From the NCBI RefSeq assembly GCF_020831925.1, contig NZ_JAFIFQ010000003.1, positions 1 through 64,000 on the forward strand: a stretch of 64,000 nucleotides of DNA. Direction: 5' to 3'. Below the pieces are notes generated by a model. The model saw nothing but the letters and a program-made list of their open reading frames with translations. It was not told where the DNA came from and did not search any database. The translations under genes were made by a program, and so were the position numbers. Of the stretch, positions 18,864-26,143 are shown piece after piece (the stretch's first letter is position 1; each line of letters begins with the position of its first letter). This DNA comes from Alkalimonas sp. (GTDB taxonomy: Bacteria; Pseudomonadota; Gammaproteobacteria; Enterobacterales; Alteromonadaceae).

Positions 18864-19904
18864 GTGCAGAGTACTGACTTATCCGATAATCATCCGTTTG
18901 CTGCCGATCAATTTGCTGCGCTGGTGATTGGCTGGCAACAGCAGCAAGGGCGCCATGACATGCCCTGGCAGCAAGCCATCACCCCATACAAGGTGCTGGT
19001 ATCCGAGCTGATGCTGCAGCAAACCCAGGTGACTACCGTCATTCCTTATTTTGAGCGCTGGTTACAGCGCTTCCCAACCATTGAAGCTCTGGCAGAGGCC
19101 GAACAGGATGAGGTGATGACGTTGTGGCAGGGGCTTGGCTACTACGCCCGGGCGCGGAATCTGCATAAAGCGGCTCAGGCCATTGCCGAGCGTGGTAGCT
19201 TCCCGGATGATTTGGACAGCCTGCAGCAAATCCCTGGTATAGGCCGTTACACCGCCGGCGCTATTATGTCCTTTGCCTACGATGCCTATGGCCCTATTGT
19301 CGATGGCAATGTGCGGCGCTTATTTTGCCGTTTGTTTGCCTTAGAAGGCTACGCCGGCCAAAGCAAGCTGGAAAAACAGCTGTGGCAGCTGGCAGAACAA
19401 CTTACCCCAAAGCAGCACAACCGCCGCTTTGCCCAGGGCTTGCTGGATTTAGGCGCTACGCTTTGCACCGCCAGGCAACCCGACTGTGTCCGCTGTCCAC
19501 TGCAAGGAGACTGTAAAGCGTACGAACGGCAACAGGTCGATCAGTTTCCAATGGCAAAACCGAAAAAAGCCAAGCCAAGCCGGCAGGGCCACTTTTTATG
19601 GGTGCAGCAGCAGGGCCAGTTGTTGCTGGAGCAACGGCCGGATAAAGGCATTTGGTCTTCGCTACTAACCTTGCCGGAGGTGGCAGCTGAGCACCCGCTG
19701 CTGCAGCAGGCCGAGCCGATAGGCAGCTTTCGCCATCAGTTCAGTCACTATCAGTTGGATGCCACCATCTGGCAACCCCGGCAGCAGGTGCAGGAGTCGC
19801 CTCAGCATGGCTGGTATGCCAGTCGGCAACTGGCCGATATTGCCTTGCCGGCACCGATTCGCAAGTGGATTGAGCAGCAATTAAAGCATTCCACAGCCGA
19901 TTAA
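18864..19904 (+). CDS. mutY: Adenine DNA glycosylase MutY
   Basis: 346 residues. Removes adenine mispaired with 8-oxoguanine. Helix-hairpin-helix LQQIPGIGRYTAGAI, catalytic Asp in IVDGNVRRLFCR, the recognition helix with SELMLQQTQV, the 4Fe-4S ligands C-x6-C-x2-C-x5-C (LCTARQPDCVRCPLQGDC), and a C-terminal NUDIX-like domain (residues about 235-335) that senses 8-oxoG. Start is GTG, set by GCGGAGGC just upstream. yggX follows 37 bases later as in E. coli. Confidence 0.97.
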   Translation: MQSTDLSDNHPFAADQFAALVIGWQQQQGRHDMPWQQAITPYKVLVSELMLQQTQVTTVIPYFERWLQRFPTIEALAEAEQDEVMTLWQGLGYYARARNLHKAAQAIAERGSFPDDLDSLQQIPGIGRYTAGAIMSFAYDAYGPIVDGNVRRLFCRLFALEGYAGQSKLEKQLWQLAEQLTPKQHNRRFAQGLLDLGATLCTARQPDCVRCPLQGDCKAYERQQVDQFPMAKPKKAKPSRQGHFLWVQQQGQLLLEQRPDKGIWSSLLTLPEVAAEHPLLQQAEPIGSFRHQFSHYQLDATIWQPRQQVQESPQHGWYASRQLADIALPAPIRKWIEQQLKHSTAD

Positions 19905-19941
19905 GATAAACTAGATGAAACCATTGCGTTAAGAGGCCAGT

Positions 19942-20214
19942 ATGTCACGTACCGTTTATTGCCAGTATCTGAAAAAAGAAGCCGCCGGCCTGGACTTTCA
20001 GTTGTATCCTGGCGAGTTGGGCAAACAGATTTTCGACACCATCAGTAAAGAAGCCTGGGGCCTTTGGCAAGCCAAGCAAACCATGCTGATCAATGAAAAG
20101 AAACTCAATATGATGGACCCTGAGCACCGCAAACTGCTGGAAGCTGAAATGAAAGCTTTTTTGTTTGAGGGCAAAGAGGTTGCCATTGAAGGCTATACGC
20201 CGCCAAAAAGCTGA
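19942..20214 (+). CDS. yggX: Fe(2+)-trafficking / oxidative-damage protection protein YggX
   Basis: 90-residue soluble protein, colinear with E. coli YggX. The opening [12 protein letters not shown] with the family's Cys, [13 protein letters not shown] and the [19 protein letters not shown] segment are all present. It protects iron-sulfur proteins from oxidants. Paired with mutY, which itself carries an iron-sulfur cluster, as in enterobacteria. A short AAAAAGC/GCTTTTT hairpin overlaps the stop and could serve as a weak terminator. Confidence 0.96.
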   Translation: MSRTVYCQYLKKEAAGLDFQLYPGELGKQIFDTISKEAWGLWQAKQTMLINEKKLNMMDPEHRKLLEAEMKAFLFEGKEVAIEGYTPPKS

Positions 20215-20256
20215 TTCGGCTTTTTCTATCGGACTTATGGGAGACCAGGCTAAGCC

Positions 20257-21192
20257 ATGGCGCGACGATTACCCCCGCTGAATGCTTTAAAAGCCTTTGA
20301 ATCTGCAGCCCGGCATCTGAGCTTTACCAGAGCCGCCGAAGAGTTGTTTGTCACCCAGGCCGCCATCAGTCATCAAATCAAAGCGCTGGAAGATCACCTG
20401 GGCCTGAAGCTGTTTTTACGCAAAAACCGCTCTTTATTGCTGACCGAAGAGGGGCAGGGCTACTTTCAGGATATCCGGGAAATTTTTTTGCAGCTGCACG
20501 ATGCCACCGAGAAGCTGCTGGCCCGTGGCGCCAAGGGCTCTCTCACCGTGAGTATGCAGCCAAGCTTTGCCATTCAGTGGCTGGTGCCCAGGCTCAACTT
20601 ATTCAGTGAACAGCATCCGGATATTGATGTGCGCATCAAAGCGGTCGATCAGGACGAAGGTTCACTGACCGACGATGTCGATGTGGCGGTCTATTATGGC
20701 CGCGGCAACTGGCGCAATCTGCGCTCAGACAAGCTGCAGGCCGAGTACCTGCTGCCGGTGTGCTCGCCACTCTTGCTAAGCTCTGGTAAGCCGTTGTCGG
20801 AAGTGACCGATTTGCGTTTTCATAATCTGTTGCACGATGGCTCACGCAAAGCCTGGAAGTCCTGGTTTGCCAGTCAGGGTTACAAGCATTTTAATGTCAA
20901 TCAGGGGCCTATTTTCAGCCATTCGTCGATGGTATTGCAGGCGGCCATTCATGGTCAGGGTGTGGCACTGGCGCACAATGTGCTGGCGCGGCCAGACATC
21001 AGCTCAGGTCGCTTAATTGTGCCCTTTCATCATGTGCTCTTGTCCAAAGATGCTTACTACCTGGTGTGCCGGGATAGTCAGGCCGATTTAGGGAAAATCA
21101 CCGCCTTTCGCCAATGGCTGACGGCCGTGGTGCAGCAGGAGCAGGAACAATTTAATGAGCAGCAATTTACCAATGCCGTCGCCGCTGATTGA
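20257..21192 (+). CDS. gcvA: LysR-type regulator GcvA
   Basis: 311 residues. N-terminal winged helix-turn-helix (RHLSFTRAAEELFVTQAAIS) and LysR substrate domain. It is colinear with E. coli GcvA over its whole length, including LLTEEGQGYF, DVRIKAVDQDE, AVYYGRGNW and HGQGVALAHNV. GcvA controls the glycine-cleavage operon. The downstream order gcvA, DUF423, rlmM matches E. coli gcvA-ygdD-rlmM, with one extra gene inserted here. Confidence 0.94.
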   Translation: MARRLPPLNALKAFESAARHLSFTRAAEELFVTQAAISHQIKALEDHLGLKLFLRKNRSLLLTEEGQGYFQDIREIFLQLHDATEKLLARGAKGSLTVSMQPSFAIQWLVPRLNLFSEQHPDIDVRIKAVDQDEGSLTDDVDVAVYYGRGNWRNLRSDKLQAEYLLPVCSPLLLSSGKPLSEVTDLRFHNLLHDGSRKAWKSWFASQGYKHFNVNQGPIFSHSSMVLQAAIHGQGVALAHNVLARPDISSGRLIVPFHHVLLSKDAYYLVCRDSQADLGKITAFRQWLTAVVQQEQEQFNEQQFTNAVAAD

Positions 21193-21862
21193 GCGCCCGG
21201 CTAAGCCGGTGGCGCGTTTGCTGCTGGCGCATGGCGCAGGTGCTGGCATGCAAAGCGACTTTATGCAGTGGCTAAGCACAGCTTTGGTCGCCGCAGGCAT
21301 CGAGGTGTGGCGCTTTAATTTCCCCTATATGCAGCAGCAAGTTGCCGAGCAAAAAAAGCGCCCGCCAAACCCGATGCCAAAGCTGCAGCAGGCTTTTCTT
21401 CAGCAGGTGCAGCAATGCCCCAGCGACTTACCGCTGTTTATTGGTGGCAAATCGATGGGAGGACGGGTTGCCTCCATGCTGGCGGTGGATAAGGGCTTGC
21501 CGATTGTCGGCGTGCTGGCTTATGGCTATCCATTTCATGCGCCAGGCAAGCAGCAGTTCCGCACCGAGCATTTTGCTGAACTTGCCAGACCGCTGCTGAT
21601 CCTGCAGGGCGAGCGCGATACCTTTGGCAATACAGCAGAGCTGGCCGATAAGCACTGGCCTGACGTGAGCCTGAACTGGCTGACGGATGGCGATCACAGT
21701 TTTAAACCGCGCAAGAAAAGCGGGGTCACTCAGTTACAGTTGATTACTGAGGCGGCTGTCATCAGCCGGGCCTGGATCGACACGCAGCCAGAGGTTCAGA
21801 TTAAGGCGCAGACCGCGGCGCAGGTCGAGGCACAAATCGAGGCGCAGCATGAACAGCGCTAA
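21155..21862 (+). CDS. Alpha/beta hydrolase of the Tex30/KANL3-like group
   Basis: 235 residues. LLLAHGAGAGM (oxyanion region), nucleophile Ser in GGKSMGGRVAS, acid Asp in LQGERDTFG and His in DGDHSFKP complete a plausible triad. The C-terminus ends in an Ala/Gln-rich tail with an imperfect AQ-x-x-AQVEAQIEAQ repeat. Overlaps the gcvA end by 38 bases and the next gene start by 14, so it belongs to a coupled unit and sits where E. coli has nothing between gcvA and ygdD. Substrate unknown. Confidence 0.82.
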   Translation: MSSNLPMPSPLIERPAKPVARLLLAHGAGAGMQSDFMQWLSTALVAAGIEVWRFNFPYMQQQVAEQKKRPPNPMPKLQQAFLQQVQQCPSDLPLFIGGKSMGGRVASMLAVDKGLPIVGVLAYGYPFHAPGKQQFRTEHFAELARPLLILQGERDTFGNTAELADKHWPDVSLNWLTDGDHSFKPRKKSGVTQLQLITEAAVISRAWIDTQPEVQIKAQTAAQVEAQIEAQHEQR

Positions 21863-22235
21863 CCTGCTTAAATTAAGCCGCAGCCTGGCCGGGCTCTATG
21901 GTGCTGCTTTGGTGGCTTTATCGGCGGTCACCATGCACCTTGGCTTGAAACAACTTACCGTGGCAGAGCTTGCCGCGGTAGTCAGTGCCTTGTCGATGCT
22001 GGCTGTACATACCCTGGCTCTGTTGCTGCTAAGCAATAAGCCATCGCCCGGCAAACTGGAAACAGCAGCTCTGCTCTGCTGGCATCTGGGCACCTGGCTC
22101 TTTGTCTATACCTTGTTGGCTGGCGTGTGGCAGTTACCATGGCACCTTGGCCGTTTAGCTCCCTTTGGGGGGCAATTGATGATACTGGGTTGGTTGCTGC
22201 TTGCCATCAGCCCCTGGTTTGGGAAGCGCGCATGA
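21849..22235 (+). CDS. DUF423 (YgdD-like) small membrane protein
   Basis: 128 residues with four hydrophobic helices and the family order of DUF423: an N-terminal GLYGAALVALSAV helix, MLAVHTLALLLL, LLCWHLGTWLFVYTLL and the C-terminal PFGGQLMILGWLLLA. Inner membrane, function unknown. Its TGA overlaps the rlmM ATG by one or two bases (ATGA), indicating translational coupling. Confidence 0.87.
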   Translation: MNSANLLKLSRSLAGLYGAALVALSAVTMHLGLKQLTVAELAAVVSALSMLAVHTLALLLLSNKPSPGKLETAALLCWHLGTWLFVYTLLAGVWQLPWHLGRLAPFGGQLMILGWLLLAISPWFGKRA

Positions 22236-23305
22236 AGCAATTATTGCTCTATTGTCGTTCTGGTTTTGAAAAAGACTGTGCGGCGGAAATTCAGGATAAA
22301 GCAGCTCAGCATGAGGTGTTCGGTTATTGCAAACTCAGCAATCACAGCGCCTATGTGATTTTTGAAGCCTACGACGGTGAAGCTTTAGTGCATTTCTTTC
22401 GTACCTTTGCTTTGTCGCAACTGGTGTTTGCCCGCCAGTGGTGTTTGCTGCTGGAACCTTTGCTGGAGCTACAGCCGCACGATAGAGTCAGTACAGTGCT
22501 TGAAGCTGCAGCAACGCACGAGGTGCAGGGCTGTGGTCAGTTGCGGGTGGAATACCCGGAAACCAATGACGGTAAAACCCTGTCGACCCTGGCGCGCAAA
22601 CTGACGGTGCCACTGCGGCTGGCGCTGCGCAATCAGGGTGCTTTAACGGCGAAAGAGCGGGATGATAAGCCGGTGCTGCATCTGTTTTTACTCTCCGGCA
22701 GTGAGGCCATGCTGGGCCTGAGCTACCCGAAGAACAACAGCCCGCTTGAAAACGGCATTATGCGGTTAAAGTCACCGAAAGATACACCCAGCCGCAGTAC
22801 GCTGAAGCTGGAAGAAGCCTTTCTTACCTTCATTCCGGCCAGTGAGCGGCCGCAGCGGTTGGCTTCTGGTTTAAGGGCAGTGGATTTAGGTGCCAGCCCG
22901 GGCGGCTGGACCTATCAGCTGGTGCGGCGCAGCATGATGGTGACCGCCATCGACAATGGCCCTATGGATCCGGCGCTGATGGAAAGCGGCCAGGTTAAAC
23001 ACTTGCAGGTGGATGGCTTTAAATTCCAGCCCGCCAAGCAAAATGTCTATTGGTTGGTCTGCGATATGATTGAAAAGCCTGATCGGGTGGCGATGCTTAT
23101 TTGCGATTGGTTTATCAACGGCTGGTGTCAGGAAAGTATTTTCAATCTGAAACTGCCGATGAAAAAACGCTACGAGATGGTCGAGCAAGTGCTGGAGCAG
23201 GTGCATCTGCGTTTGCATGAAGCCGGCATCCGCTATCAGTTGCAGGCCAAGCATCTGTACCACGACCGTGAAGAAGTGACGGTGCATATTCAGCGAAAAT
23301 CATAG
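22232..23305 (+). CDS. rlmM: 23S rRNA 2'-O-ribose C2498 methyltransferase RlmM
   Basis: 357 residues. N-terminal THUMP-like domain and C-terminal Rossmann methyltransferase with VDLGASPGGWTYQL (SAM loop) and the catalytic Lys/Asp/Lys set within CDMIEKP and LKLPMKKRYE. ATG at MKQLLLYCRSGFEKDC, the family's canonical N-terminus, inside the DUF423 stop; the much longer upstream reading is an overlap with DUF423. Confidence 0.95.
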   Translation: MKQLLLYCRSGFEKDCAAEIQDKAAQHEVFGYCKLSNHSAYVIFEAYDGEALVHFFRTFALSQLVFARQWCLLLEPLLELQPHDRVSTVLEAAATHEVQGCGQLRVEYPETNDGKTLSTLARKLTVPLRLALRNQGALTAKERDDKPVLHLFLLSGSEAMLGLSYPKNNSPLENGIMRLKSPKDTPSRSTLKLEEAFLTFIPASERPQRLASGLRAVDLGASPGGWTYQLVRRSMMVTAIDNGPMDPALMESGQVKHLQVDGFKFQPAKQNVYWLVCDMIEKPDRVAMLICDWFINGWCQESIFNLKLPMKKRYEMVEQVLEQVHLRLHEAGIRYQLQAKHLYHDREEVTVHIQRKS

Positions 23306-23327
23306 CCAAATGTCGCTGTTCGCTTTT

Positions 23328-23360
23328 AAAAACCGCAGCCTTAGCCAGGGGCGGTTTTTT
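23328..23360 (+). terminator. Terminator of the gcvA-rlmM unit
   Basis: Arms AAAAACCGC and GCGGTTTTTT around a 14-base loop, with a T tract on the plus strand, 23 bases after the rlmM stop. Confidence 0.8.
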
Positions 23361-23514
23361 ATTGGGATAACAGCTGGATCGTCGTTTTAGGCGCAGCAAT
23401 GCGGCAATTGAAAAATAAAGACGCCACCAGCAGATCTCCGGGCAAAAACCCCGCGTATACTGAGTAACTCTACCTTGGGCTGTCCTGGCCCGAACTTATG
23501 CAGGAAAATTTCTT

Positions 23515-24339
23515 ATGAAAAAGTTTACCGCGTTATTGTTGATCACCTGCATGCACGGCTTTTTCGCTCACAGCGCATTAGCGCAAGAAAGAACCGCTCT
23601 GGTGCCTTTGCCTTCAGTCGACGATTTCAGCAGAGGCCAGGATGGCTGGGCTTTGGGGTTGGGCCTTGGCATTGAGTACGAGACTCTGTACGAAGGCTCC
23701 GACGAATTTGGCTTTGAGCTGGATCCGGCGGGTGCCCTGCAATGGCGCCGCGGCAATGATATTTTCTTCTGGGCGGGGGAGGCTCTTGGCTGGCGTGGCC
23801 TTCGCGCAGATATCTGGTTATTGGAAGCGCTGATTGGTTTTGATGAAGGCCGTGAAGAAGGGGACTCGAAAAAAGGCTACCTGGATGGACTCGGCGACAA
23901 TGATGAGAGCTTCGAGCTGGTGCTGCAAGCACGCCGTGCTTTCGATGCCGATTGGCGCTATTGGCTGGTTGGCCGGGTTGTCACTGGCAGCAATGGCAAT
24001 CTTGGTTTATTTGGCGTGGGGCGGCGGTTCGGCGATAAACTGGATGGCTCCGGCTCGGAGATTAATGTCGTTGCGGTATTTCACGATAGCAAATTCGCCA
24101 ATAACGATTTCGGCATAACCGCCCAGCAATCGCTGGCATCCGGTTTGAATGAAACCCGGTTAAGTGGTGGTTTTCGCTCGCTGGGGGTCAATTACAATTA
24201 TCGCTACATCATCAATGACAACTGGCAGATTTTCGGTGAAGCGCTGTATGAGCATTACAGCAGCAAGGTGCAGGACAGCCCCATTGCCCGCAGCAAGTAT
24301 GAAGCCGAAGTAGGTATTGGGTTTATTTACGTTTTCTAG
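23515..24339 (+). CDS. MipA/OmpV family outer-membrane protein
   Basis: 274 residues with a signal peptide cut near HSALAQ and an alternating amphipathic beta pattern to a C-terminal phenylalanine (GIGFIYVF). Family features are the WALGLGLGIEYETLYEGSD opening split over the first strands, the central acidic loop (residues about 115-135) and the YRYIINDNWQIFGEALYEHY pair of strands. MipA-type proteins are barrels or scaffolds in the outer membrane. Monocistronic: its own terminator-like hairpin follows and rlmM is closed by a terminator upstream. Confidence 0.85.
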   Translation: MKKFTALLLITCMHGFFAHSALAQERTALVPLPSVDDFSRGQDGWALGLGLGIEYETLYEGSDEFGFELDPAGALQWRRGNDIFFWAGEALGWRGLRADIWLLEALIGFDEGREEGDSKKGYLDGLGDNDESFELVLQARRAFDADWRYWLVGRVVTGSNGNLGLFGVGRRFGDKLDGSGSEINVVAVFHDSKFANNDFGITAQQSLASGLNETRLSGGFRSLGVNYNYRYIINDNWQIFGEALYEHYSSKVQDSPIARSKYEAEVGIGFIYVF

Positions 24340-24350
24340 CCGACAGCTGG

Positions 24351-24381
24351 TAAGCCATGCGCCCTATGGGCGCAAGGCTTA
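24351..24381. terminator. Near-perfect 14-bp hairpin between mipA and yoeB
   Basis: Arms TAAGCCATGCGCCC and GGGCGCAAGGCTTA pair with a single mismatch around a TAT loop. It lies between the tails of two convergent genes and has no long T tract on either strand, so it is a weak bidirectional terminator or RNA end-protecting hairpin. Confidence 0.6.
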
Positions 24382-24406
24382 ACTGTTCGCTGGGCAAGGG
24401 CAAAAG

Positions 24407-24670
24407 CTAATAGTGATAACGGCACGAGATAATGGTAACCGCATGATCGTCAATGGCGTAGACCAGTCGGTTGGTATCATCGATACGCCGCGACCAAAAA
24501 CCAGCTAAATTTTCCTTTAACGGTTCTGGTTTACCAATGCCTTCAAAGGGAGATCGTCGAACGTCGTTGATCAGCTTGTTGATTCGTTTCAGCGTCTTTT
24601 TGTCCTGGGTTTGCCAAAATAGGTAATCGCTCCAGGATTCGTCAGTCCATGACAGTAAACGATTACTCAT
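24407..24670 (-). CDS. yoeB: YoeB-type mRNA interferase toxin (first copy)
   Basis: 87 residues, colinear with E. coli YoeB (84): WTDESWSDYLFWQTQDK, the FEGIGKPEPLK segment with catalytic Glu, FWSRRIDDTNRLVY with the catalytic Arg, and the C-terminal RYHY whose His-Tyr pair completes the active site. Ribosome-dependent endoribonuclease that cuts mRNA at the A site. Its start lies 8 bases inside the antitoxin gene, the usual coupling. All key residues are present, so it should be active. Confidence 0.95.
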   Translation of the reverse strand: MSNRLLSWTDESWSDYLFWQTQDKKTLKRINKLINDVRRSPFEGIGKPEPLKENLAGFWSRRIDDTNRLVYAIDDHAVTIISCRYHY

Positions 24671-24917
24671 CCATCAAGTCTCTGTGGCTTAGCTTACCTG
24701 CTTTGAATTGTGCAATGGAGCGATTCAAATGCTCCGCATTTGCCGGTGAACGGAGTAAGTGCACCGTTTCCATCAGGCTGTTGTAGTAGTCTAGCGACAT
24801 CACCACAGCATCTTCCGCATCACGGCGGGTAATCACCGCTGTATCTGCGTCATTTACGACGGAGTCTAATACCGCTTTCAGGCTATTTCTTGCTTCTGTA
24901 AAAGACACAATTCTCAT
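24663..24917 (-). CDS. yefM: YefM-type antitoxin (first copy)
   Basis: 84 residues. Phd/YefM fold: MRIVSFTEARNSLKAVLD opens the DNA-binding half, VITRRDAEDAVVMSLDYYNSL follows, and the C-terminal LLRSPANAEHLNRSI segment wraps YoeB. Nearly colinear with E. coli YefM. Start set by GGAGG. The promoter just upstream contains TGTAC boxes of the kind E. coli YefM-YoeB binds, so autoregulation is likely. Confidence 0.95.
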   Translation of the reverse strand: MRIVSFTEARNSLKAVLDSVVNDADTAVITRRDAEDAVVMSLDYYNSLMETVHLLRSPANAEHLNRSIAQFKAGKLSHRDLMDE

Positions 24918-24929
24918 AGAGCCTCCATA

Positions 24930-24976
24930 TGTACGTTTTACAGTACAAGTATAACCTTAACCTCTGACATGTACAA
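24930..24976 (-). promoter_or_regulatory. yefM-yoeB promoter and TGTAC operators
   Basis: Minus strand: TTGTAC, 17-base spacer, TATACT, read as -35 and -10. A TGTACA box overlaps the -35, and an inverted repeat TGTAC-N8-GTACA follows the -10 at 24930-24947. TGTACA is the core bound by YefM in E. coli, so the layout supports repression by the complex. Confidence 0.72.
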
Positions 24977-25120
24977 TATAACGCACAGGTTGGTGATGGC
25001 AGTTATTGTCTATATCGAGCGCGGAAAGTCGCGCCGCGGTTTAGATCCTGGCCGGCAGCTAGTTTGTCGGCGGATAAAGTTTATAGGCGATGCGCCATGT
25101 CACAAGGCTTCGGTACAGCG

Positions 25121-25408
25121 CTATCTTCTGACTATCCTGGTGACCACTGCTGCAGCACATGCGACTACTGAAAACTGCCCTGCCATTTGCAGCGCGAGTT
25201 TCGGCCAGAAATTAATTTCTTCAGTAAAAAGTGGATGCCACAGATACACCAGCGACAAATTACCAGGGTAAAGGAACAGCCGAATGCCCGGCATAGGGCC
25301 GCCCCAAAAATCCCACAGTTGCCAGCTTAACGCAAAGGCAACCAAGCCGATCACGACGGATACCGCCCCCGATAGAATAGCTATGGTCGATGTTTTAAGT
25401 TGGCTCAT
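25121..25408 (-). CDS. Small membrane protein, unknown function
   Basis: 95 residues starting MSQLKTSTIAIL. A strong membrane helix covers about residues 8-30 (LSGAVSVVIGLVAFAL), a proline/glycine-rich outer segment follows, and a second helix (ALQMAGQFSVVACAAAVV) is near the C-terminus. I do not recognise the family. It points in the same direction as the cassettes and lies at the decayed end of the attC array, but I find no attC beyond its stop, so it is either the last cassette with an eroded site or flanking DNA. An overlapping plus-strand reading has no protein-like features. Confidence 0.55.
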   Translation of the reverse strand: MSQLKTSTIAILSGAVSVVIGLVAFALSWQLWDFWGGPMPGIRLFLYPGNLSLVYLWHPLFTEEINFWPKLALQMAGQFSVVACAAAVVTRIVRR

Positions 25409-25414
25409 TGGTCC

Positions 25415-25499
25415 CCGTAATGCCGCCAACATCCGCGGCTTTGTAGCGAAGGCGAAGACTCAACGAAAAAGCTGTCGCTGTGATTGGCCTCGTTGGGGC
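25415..25499 (-). other. Decayed attC site (attC1)
   Basis: In plus orientation the site runs from GTAATGCCGCC to CTCGTTGGGGC. It aligns along its whole length with attC9 at the other end of the array (shared GCGGCTTTG, GGCGAAG, GTCGCTGTGA-TTGGCCT blocks), but the conserved TAAC has become TAAT and the opposite core is GTTGGGG. With both cores changed it is probably poorly recombinogenic. It would belong to the inverted toxin-antitoxin cassette. Confidence 0.65.
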
Positions 25500-25531
25500 T
25501 ATTGACGTATAATTGTACGGAAATTCCGTAC
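25484..25531 (+). promoter_or_regulatory. Promoter and operator of inverted yefM-yoeB cassette
   Basis: TATAAT at 25508-25513 is a perfect -10; TTGGCC 18 bases upstream, inside attC1, is the best -35. The start region is covered by a perfect 17-base palindrome, GTACGGAA-A-TTCCGTAC, at 25515-25531. The GTAC cores resemble the YefM operator, so the cassette carries its own autoregulated promoter, as needed for a gene facing against the array. Confidence 0.75.
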
Positions 25532-25545
25532 GTCAAGGTACCTTT

Positions 25546-25818
25546 ATGGATACGATCAGTGTAAACAAATTCAGAGACAACCTGAAGAGTGTTGTAGAGC
25601 AAGTGGTTAGCAGACATGAGCCGCTCAAAGTTACTCGACGAGCCGGAGAGGCTTTCGTTGTGATGAGCGCCGATGACTGGGAGCAAGAACAAGAAACCCT
25701 TCACGTTCTCCAAAGCAAGAGTCTCATGCAGCAGATTGCCGACTCTCTTGCAACTCACACCTGTGGAAAAGGCTATAAGCCGACTAGCGAGCAGATGGAT
25801 GAGATCACTGGTCTTTGA
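25546..25818 (+). CDS. YefM/Phd-type antitoxin (second copy, cassette)
   Basis: 90 residues: MDTISVNKFRDNLKSVVEQV and VTRRAGEAFVVMSADDWEQE are the Phd/YefM DNA-binding half; the C-terminal half differs from the first copy (LLRSPANA is replaced by VLQSKSLMQQIA) so cross-neutralisation is uncertain. ATG follows AAGGT; an 11-residue longer reading begins within the operator palindrome. Faces the opposite way to the other cassettes. Confidence 0.9.
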   Translation: MDTISVNKFRDNLKSVVEQVVSRHEPLKVTRRAGEAFVVMSADDWEQEQETLHVLQSKSLMQQIADSLATHTCGKGYKPTSEQMDEITGL

Positions 25819-26071
25819 AGGCAACACCTGGGACGCGTATGAGGTTTTGCGTGAAAAAGACAAACGATTACACAAGGCCTTGTGCAAATTGCTCAAGGAA
25901 ATGCTGCGATCAGATGACCCTTCTTCCGGCCTGGGAAAACCTGAACCACTAAAGCACAACCTCTCAGGCCTGTGGTCTAAGCGAATATCACAGAAAGATC
26001 GTTTAATATATCGGTTCGACGAAAAGTCCATTTATATCTTCGCTATTGGTGGTCACTACGACCAGCCCTAA
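25799..26071 (+). CDS. YoeB-type toxin (second copy, cassette)
   Basis: 90 residues starting at an ATG 20 bases inside the antitoxin gene. Retains GLGKPEPLKHNLSGLWSKRI and DRLIYRF of YoeB, and the active His-Tyr in GGHYDQP, but it lacks the Arg of the canonical RYHY ending and is extended by three residues. The stop codon TAA is part of the CCCTAAC core of the neighbouring attC2. Likely active mRNA interferase; the changed C-terminus may alter activity. Confidence 0.9.
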   Translation: MRSLVFEGNTWDAYEVLREKDKRLHKALCKLLKEMLRSDDPSSGLGKPEPLKHNLSGLWSKRISQKDRLIYRFDEKSIYIFAIGGHYDQP

Positions 26072-26143
26072 CGCCCGCCATAAAGGCGAGCAACTTGTTG
26101 CGAGTCGAGCCACGGAGTGGCGTTTGGATGGCGATTGTTAGGA
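26066..26143 (-). other. attC recombination site (attC2)
   Basis: 78 bases. Plus strand opens CCCTAACGCCCGCC and closes GGCGATTGTTAGGA; the ends pair (GGCGGGCGTTAGGG with CCTAACAATCGCC). Central arms contain CGAGTCGAGCCACGGAGTGG. Both flanking genes end inside it: yoeB from the left, the exported-protein gene from the right. Confidence 0.87.

Noticed and set aside
24351-24381. Hairpin after mipA as an attC site
   Set aside because: It is a compact terminator-type stem of 31 bases without core sites, not an attC.
24978-25087. Possible extra attC between yefM and the small membrane gene (TATAACGC ... GTTTATAGG)
   Set aside because: The ends do not pair with each other and the right core has an extra base; it lacks the attC fold.
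24969-25271. 100-codon plus-strand reading overlapping the small membrane gene
   Set aside because: Unpatterned sequence and no start signals; the minus-strand frame has clear membrane helices.
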